Assembly: GCA_039090855.1 (NCBI GenBank)
Contig: CM077022.1
Span: 75,106,971-75,170,970 of the forward strand
Direction of reading: 5' to 3'
Length of the DNA: 64,000 nucleotides
Source: Macrothele yani
Lineage: Eukaryota; Arthropoda; Arachnida; Araneae; Macrothelidae
In this document: piece after piece, positions 58,120-64,000 of the stretch
Layout: every line of letters begins with the position of its first letter
Position numbering within the stretch: position 1 is the first letter of the stretch
Translations under genes and position numbers: made by a program
The notes under the pieces: model-generated
The model's input: the letters and a program-made list of their open reading frames with translations, nothing else
The model's database searches: none
Told to the model about the DNA's origin: nothing

Positions 58120-58926
58120 ATTAAAATGTGTAATTGCCAAATGTGTTCACAAGTTGCGAAAGCACATGGAAAGCAAGCAGACTCATTTGACCATAAAGAG
58201 AAAAAAAAGCACTATAAAATCCAATCCGAAGCTGTACTATTAAGCGAGCGACACGGCAGTGCTCCCACGTTGTCCAATTAGAATGTGAAACGTGTGTGCG
58301 CACGCATGCATGGATGCCAGATCAACTGGTACGCTAAAATAAACCATGTGCTTACTTCAGTGAAAACGCTTCGAGTAGTACTCTTTGGTACACAGCGTAC
58401 GCACTCTGATTCCTATGTGACGCTGCTACCCATCACAGGAGGGTGAAACCAGTTCCAGTCGGTTATCATGTGTACAGTAGGAAAGAGAAACGGAGACACA
58501 GACAAGGGAGTAGGGTTGTGACGTAGCCGAGGATCAGCGTGGAACTTCCAGTCTTTAACGCACACTTACCAGCCTTGGCAGCAAAGCGCCGCCTATCGTC
58601 AGTTGCTTCGTTGTAGCAGACGACGCAGGCCAGATACCGAAGTATAGCTGGCAAAACATTGATGGAGATCCTGCATTGCGCTTTTTGACTATTCTTATAT
58701 GTAACCTGTTATTGAGTTGTCTGAATACACTAAAGCACTGAGTCCATGACAAACGCTAAGGGGGTCAGCAAATAACACAAAAATTATGCTAAATAAAATT
58801 AGTGGGAAAAAAAAATGTGGTGTCATAGCAACAAAAGCGTAGTATTAGGCATATGATGCGTAGTGTGTAGCAAAGCTAAAGAAATGCATAGTTTCTACAC
58901 CAAATGCATAGGGGTTAGCATCCCTG

Positions 58927-59606
58927 CTCACAATATTAAAAAGAGAGCAGCTCTTCATTACTGATGGCATGCATAGCTGCAAATAAGTTACCAAGATATA
59001 CAAAACAGAATTAAAATAATGGTGCTTATGATAAAGTTTTAAAAAGGTATTCTGAATGTGACATATAACAAAATTAATTTCATATGATATGGGCAACACC
59101 TGTACAGTATCTTTATCATAACTTTATTATAGGTAACTTCTGAAGAAAAATTAGGCATTTTTTACTTAATACAAAGAAACAATACCTCAAATACAAGTTT
59201 CATTAATCTATTTATGATTTATTACAGAACTATAAAAACAATTCCTCATTAAAAAACCTGGTAAAAAAAAAAACATTAAAATGCATCCAAAATGCATAGG
59301 AAGAAAATTAGGAAATACCACATAGAATATATGAAAATTGGCTTTATAAATGATTTACACTGAGAGAACACACATCCATTTTTATGAAATTTATTATATT
59401 TAAAATTTCACTTCGAATAGTTCCCAGAAACACTCAATGCTGGTTAAGTGCAGCTAAAACTGTACAAAGAACACTAGGCAAGGATTTTGTAACAAGATGA
59501 AACATATATACTAACTCTGGTATTATATCCTTACTAAAAAAAATACTAGCCTGAAAATAAAACTTTAGCTAATACTGAACAACAGTACCAGTGCAATAGA
59601 GCTATT
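58927..59606. other. AT-rich sequence, no gene seen
   Basis: No exon, repeat family or coding remnant is supported. Confidence 0.5.
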
Positions 59607-59608
59607 TA

Positions 59609-60905
59609 CAGTGTGGCAAAGAATTTTTAAGACTAGGTCTGTAAAATGAAATAGAAACAAGAAATTATAATTTTTTTTGGTTTGTTATTCAAAATAAGTC
59701 CATCCGGCTTCAATACACTTGTTACAGCGATTTAATAATGATTCGAATGCCTGTTCCAGTTCACTTTGCGGAATTGCCTCCAAAGCACGTGTCGAACTTG
59801 TTTGTATGGTCGAAATATCATCAAAATAACACCCTTTTAACATCATTTTAAGTTTTGGGAATAAAGAAAAGCTGCAGGGTGCTAAATCAGGCGAATACGG
59901 TGGATGATTCAACACAGATGTTATTTTTCGCCAAAAATCTATGAACAAGAAGTGAGGAGTGACTGGGTGCATTATCGTGCAACAAACACCAAATGTTTTC
60001 ATCCCGACATTCTGGACGAATGCGACAAATTCTGCCCATCAAACGCCTCAAAACATTTAAATAAAACTCACCAGTAATTGTTTGTCCACTTGGAACAAAT
60101 TCTTTGTGGATAATACCCTTACTATCGAAGAATGTAATAAGCATTGTTTTGATTTCCATGGAACTTTTTTTTTTTGGCTTGTGGCGAGTTTTTTTACTTC
60201 CATTCTGCACTTTGTCGCTTTGTTTTAGGATCATATTGAAAACACCATGTTTCATCACCTGTAACAATCGATTTTAAGAAGTTTGGATCATTTTCAGCGG
60301 CTGAAATGACGTCTCTGCAATGTGCACTTCTCCTTTATTTTTGTTCATTGGTTAACGTGTGTGGACCAAATTTAGCACAGACTTTTGTTTTGCCCAAATC
60401 TTCATGCAGGAACGTTCGAATCGTTTCTTTGTTGATGTTTAAAGACTTCCATCATTCTTAGTGACGCACATCGATTGTTTGCCACGAAATCACGCACTTT
60501 TTCAATAATCTGAGGTGTCCTAGATGAACTTGGTCTTCCGGTATGCTTATCTTCTAGCGTATCTCTTCTGTCCAAAAAACGTTTGTGCCACAGGAAAACA
60601 TTTGATCTACTTAAACAAAACTCACCGTAAACTTGTTTCATCATTTGAGTACGTTTCCGAGGCACTTTTACCAAGTTTTGCGTTAAATTTAATAACAGCC
60701 CTTTGTTCCATCTTAATAATTCAGCATGAAAAAAATTTTACTTCTCTAATGAACGGCCGTTTCGTTAGAGTTACTTTAACAACTGCTCAGTACTTTTGGC
60801 AGAAAGCAAGCAGATGGTCACGGTTTATAACGCATTCGCGATTACACTGGTGGCGCCACCGTAGGCTGAAATCTAGCGCCCGTCTTAAAATTCTTTGACG
60901 CACTG
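59609..60905 (-). mobile_element. mariner element, 1.3 kb, with TIRs
   Basis: The left TIR CAGTGTGGCAAAGAATTTTT follows TA at 59607-59608. The right TIR, read inverse, is CAGTGCGTCAAAGAATTTTA followed by AGAC on both sides. The right target TA is displaced by two bases (TG before TA). The transposase is on the minus strand. Confidence 0.85.
59685..60710 (-). pseudogene. mariner transposase, disrupted
   Basis: Blocks on the minus strand are: QRAVIKFNAKLGKSASETY-like start near 60710; MKQVYGEFCLSRSNVFLWHK (helix-turn-helix); RDTLEDKHTGRPSSSRTPQI; KTMLITFFDSKGIIHKEFVP; CLLHDNAPSHSSLLVHRFLA (second Asp); and HPPYSPDLAPCSFSLFPKLK, where the third Asp of 'CDF' reads Ser. It ends CIEAGWTYFE at 59685. 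Frame breaks lie near 60400, 60260 and 59950. The lost third Asp makes the core inactive. Confidence 0.85.
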
Positions 60906-61075
60906 TGTACATGACATAATAAGATAACTCCACGACACAAATTTGTACAAAGGCTGTGTTGACAGGAGGCACTAAGATAAAAGAGTGCTTCTAAATGTTC
61001 TAACACAGTACATTCAACAAGCACACTAGTAGAGAACAGCAAGTGAAAGGCCAGTACATGTGTGGTACATATGTA

Positions 61076-61930
61076 TTGGGTTGTCGGAAAAGTCATGACG
61101 TATTTTGGCACCCGATGGCGGTCGGGCGGTTTTGGAAGTATTAGAGGCATGCGCAGCTCTGTTATCGCTATGGCATTCAACAGGTGCCAGTTCTAGCTGC
61201 AGTCTAAAAGGAATAGTGAGCGATTTGGTTGATTTGCGGAGATTTGACATCAAGTTGAAGATGGAAGACCAAACTATGCATTTTCGCCATATTTTACTGT
61301 TTTACTTCCGTAAAGGGAAGAATGCGCGTCAAGCTTGTAAAAAGTTGCGTAAAGTGTGCAGTGATAATGCTCTACAAGAACGTCAGTGCCAGCGGTGGTT
61401 CGCAAAATTCTGTGCTGGCGATTTTGACCTCAACGATGCTCCTCGATCCGGGAGGCCAACCGAGGTTGATGACGCCAAATCAAGGCATTGATAGAGTCAA
61501 ACCCATGTTACACGATACGAGAGATTGCAGACACATTGCACATCCATCATTCAAGCGTTCACGACTACCTGAAGAAGCTGGGATACGTAAGCAAGCTGGA
61601 TGTGTGGGTTCCTCATGAACTCAAAGAAGCTCAATTGACGGCGCATATAAACATCTGCGATATGCTCATTAAACGTGAAGAAAACGATCCTTTTTTGAAG
61701 CGACTGATAACGAAAAGTGGATTGTGTACAACAATGTGCTGCGCAAACGGTCTTGTTCCTGATGTGCTGCTTCGCCTCAAACGACATCCAAAGCAGACAT
61801 TCATCAGCGGAAGGTTTTGGTCTCAGTGTGGTGGGATTTTAAAGGTGTCGTGTTTTTCGAGCTCCTACCACGGAACGAAACAATCAATTCGAAATTCTGT
61901 GAATGTAACACAAATGTGTGGATGGATCCT
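61076..61930 (+). mobile_element. mariner element (irritans/SETMAR-like), 3'-truncated
   Basis: TA at 61074-61075 precedes the TIR TTGGGTTGTCGGAAAAGTCA. The transposase begins MEDQTMHFRHILLFYFRKG at 61261, with QRWFAKFCAGDFDLNDAPRS. A one-base loss in an A run near 61477 shifts the frame, and it goes on ALIESNPCYTIREIADTLHI and HINICDMLIKREENDPFLKR. A further small deletion removes the GDEKW (first Asp) motif. Sequence homologous to the family then ends near 61930, before the second and third Asp motifs, and no right TIR was found. Confidence 0.85.
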
Positions 61931-62182
61931 TAAAATTGGCCCTAGATGTATTCAGCCATTTCTGGTGGTTGTTCCTTAATATTCAAAAGAACAGCAACAG
62001 GAAGCCATTTCTTCATGATCCCCCATTTTCAAGATGATTATCACTATGACTGTGAACAGCTCATGGTGACAGATAACCTACCATGTCCTTGATTTAGAGA
62101 TGGCACCTGAAAAATAAATCTTACTATAAACATGGACACTACATATGACTACCACAAATCCTGTGGGCCTATGTTAAAGATA

Positions 62183-62615
62183 CACTGAAGTGCCAAAAGT
62201 CATGGGATAGCGGTATTCAAATTTTTAACTGGCATTGCCACCGCATAAAGGCTTTAACGCATGCCAAGATTTTTATCAATTGTGAGGGGTTATCTCATGA
62301 GCCACGATGAACAACTGCCAGTAGGATTATGGCAGGCCAACGTGAATTATCCGAGTTTCAATGAGGCATGGTAGTGGGTGCCAGATGGATGGGATATTCA
62401 ATTTCTCAAGTTGTGCGAACATTCAACATTCCGCGTTCCACTGCATCATGTGTGTACCGAGAATACCTTATGGAAGGCATTACCACACGCCGTGGACAGT
62501 GCAGTGGCCGACCACAGGAGCTCAAATGACCCTGACCAGCGGTGTCTCGCCAGGATTGTCCACGCTAACAGACAAGCGACACTAGCTCCAACTGTACTTG
62601 TTTTAATACAATCTA
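62183..62615 (+). mobile_element. Tc1-like element fragment, 5' end only
   Basis: TA at 62181-62182 is followed by a TIR-like start CACTGAAGTGCCAAAAGTCA. Then comes a broken N-terminal transposase region: AGQRELSEFQ with GMVVGARWMGYSISQVV and TFNIPRSTASCVYREYL (helix-turn-helix), and CSGRPQEL. It ends near 62615 before any catalytic block. Confidence 0.7.
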
Positions 62616-64000
62616 GGGGTTAAACAAAATACAAAAAAACACAACAGTGGAAATTAAACAAAACAGGTAACATTACACAAACACATCTCCAAATGTAAAC
62701 TAAGGCAAGTTAGTCTCCAGTTTTTGTTTTGATTTTTCAATACCAAAAAGCAATGGAATCTAATGCATCTGTTCTTTAAGCATTCTTCACAGATAAGCAT
62801 TTGTGGAGTGAGGTCTAGCAAATTCACTGGGATTTGAATAAATCCTCCACCCTCAATGATGAGACAATTTGGATAGTGCTGCTAGCAAACATGCAAACTA
62901 TTCGTAGCTGTAGCTTCACCTTCTTGGAATCACTGGGTATGGAAATGCAAATTTTTTGCTCAACAGCATTTCAGTTCATGCACAAAAGGCTTGATAATCT
63001 GCTGTAGGCAATATCCCTAATTCACTCTGCTATACATACAGTGATTAAATAAGATTTGCCCATGCCTGGAAATGACATACTAGATTGTGATCATTTCACA
63101 GTGACCTGGACATTGAAAATACAGAAACCTCACTGTCTGCTTGTTGATATATATCTACAAAAAAATACAGCTCTCAACAGAGAACTAGACACTGCAGGGG
63201 AAAATCATCTTCATAAACATCGGCAACATATTAGGTGAAAGTTCAACAACAAAAATATATTTATAGCAATTCCAGTTCCTACAGCTTATGCTTAACTTTC
63301 CAAAAAGAAAAAGCTTATAAACTCATGTATCACTCTTTGCATAAATATTTTCTTCATATCATAGCAAGGTCTTTTTGCTATTCACTGCTGACTTTTTCCT
63401 TGGTGATCTGCCATTTTTGTTGAGCACCTCCCACATTGCTCATTGGCTGTGGATGATTTGCTTCCATCACAACAGCTGCTTCCACTAAGGTATCAGTCTC
63501 TTAGAATGTCTTCACCAGCAACACCACCATTTACTAATTATGGAGTGACTTGTTAAGCTTTACCCTAAAATCACACACACATTTTCACACTTGATCCTTC
63601 TTTGTACCCTTGCATATATGTACAAAAACAGGAGTACACAATATGGGCTTCTTCCCAAATACTGAGCACCATTGAGATGCAGCTATTCTTCACACAAGCT
63701 TCCTGTTCAGAGTCCAAACCCAAACTCCTGTATGTTGTACATATGGCTGTCCATATGTAGAACACACAGTAAGCCAAACTGGAACTCTTTATTCTGGGCC
63801 ATATTGGAGTTCCAAGAGATTTAACTTCTTTTTTCTTGTGCAGTTTGTAAATACTATTACAGAAATTTCACTTTAGTCATATACCTAAAAAGCAAATGTA
63901 AATCAATAATTACAATCATCCTTACTATAAAAAAAAAAATGATTTACCAAAAATTCCTCAAAATTACTCCCAACTCTAAACACTGATTTTTACATCCATG
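62616..64000. other. No recognised gene
   Basis: Two minus-strand stretches look protein-like but unassigned: about 62730-62900 (GGGFIQIPVNLLDLTPQML, ICEECLKN) and 63571-63777 (a 68-codon open frame including GLDSEQEACVKNSCISM). Either may be a decayed transposon gene or an exon fragment. No PPP4R3 exon was found here. Confidence 0.35.

Larger units (their letters stand above)
54881..58926 (-). mobile_element. hAT element, 4.0 kb, with nested MITE and SINE
   Basis: The termini CAGGGATGACAACC and CAGGGATGCTAACC (inverse of the right end) match, and CTCACA occurs beside both ends. With AGGG/CCCT as the boundary the 8 bp flanks are ACTCACAC and GCTCACAA. The transposase remnant lies on the minus strand. 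A TTAA-flanked MITE (55201-55606) and a SINE (about 57455-57680) are inserted in it. It sits about 150 bp from the 117 bp PPP4R3 exon, on its acceptor side. Confidence 0.85.
54731..64000 (-). other. PPP4R3 sequence upstream of the 117 bp exon, presumed intron
   Basis: No upstream coding exon was recognised between the acceptor at 54731-54732 and the right edge. The stretch holds the 4 kb hAT with nested MITE and SINE, two mariners and a Tc1 fragment. It is inferred to be intron because the 117 bp exon starts in the middle of the protein. Confidence 0.6.

Noticed and set aside
1..64000. CRISPR arrays, operons, riboswitches, rRNA genes
   Set aside because: None seen. The short repeats are microsatellites or tandem repeats without spacer structure, and the genome is eukaryotic.

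Overview
The window is animal nuclear DNA, AT-rich, with spliced host exons and very many transposons. An arthropod is the best fit because of the mix of mariner, Tc1, pogo, hAT, LINE and tRNA-derived SINE families, but the species cannot be fixed from the sequence. By my reading one host gene can be supported: the protein phosphatase 4 regulatory subunit 3 gene (PPP4R3/SMEK/falafel), on the minus strand. Four consecutive internal exons are visible (54614-54730, 45661-45715, 37298-37374, 14840-14933). They have canonical splice sites and matching phases. The 5' exons lie beyond the right edge and the 3' exons beyond the left edge. The rest is intron or flank filled with mobile DNA.

Layout. 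1-10357: a decayed hAT element holding a Tc1-like element (1480-9485), which itself holds two further elements (1924-5988 and 6816-9349). 10430-11998: a second Tc1 relic and a SINE with a clear target duplication. 14840-14933: exon. 15130-18030: a pogo/Tigger relic split by a complete 1.3 kb mariner. 18651-23125: a near-perfect 1.68 kb inverted repeat around a reverse transcriptase reading frame, probably two head-to-head 5'-truncated copies of a Penelope-type element. 23350-30251: a composite hAT copy with a nested element, a roughly 150 bp tandem repeat and an internal segment copy. 30253-32191: a TTAA-flanked long-TIR element whose right arm carries a 0.35 kb insertion with a hammerhead-ribozyme-like motif. 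33870-36295: an inverted-repeat element split by a complete Tc1 element. 36340-37050: a mariner relic, then an exon.

38869-45427: two Tc1 elements of one lineage, a mariner relic and a deleted hAT copy, followed by the 55 bp exon. 46287-51333: a Tc1/LINE chimera, a SINE, and a Tc1 element containing a LINE reverse transcriptase. 52307-54461: an interspersed repeat split by a third copy of the first Tc1 family. Then comes the 117 bp exon and a 4 kb hAT (54881-58926) with a nested MITE and SINE. 59609-62620: two mariners and a Tc1 fragment. The last 1.4 kb has nothing I can name.

No transposase here looks active: nearly all carry frameshifts, stops or lost catalytic residues. The exception in integrity is the reverse transcriptase in the palindrome, which is open but 5'-truncated. 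There is no sign of a bacterial system, CRISPR array, operon or viral gene. The most unusual structures are the reverse-transcriptase palindrome, the hammerhead-like insertion and the depth of nesting.
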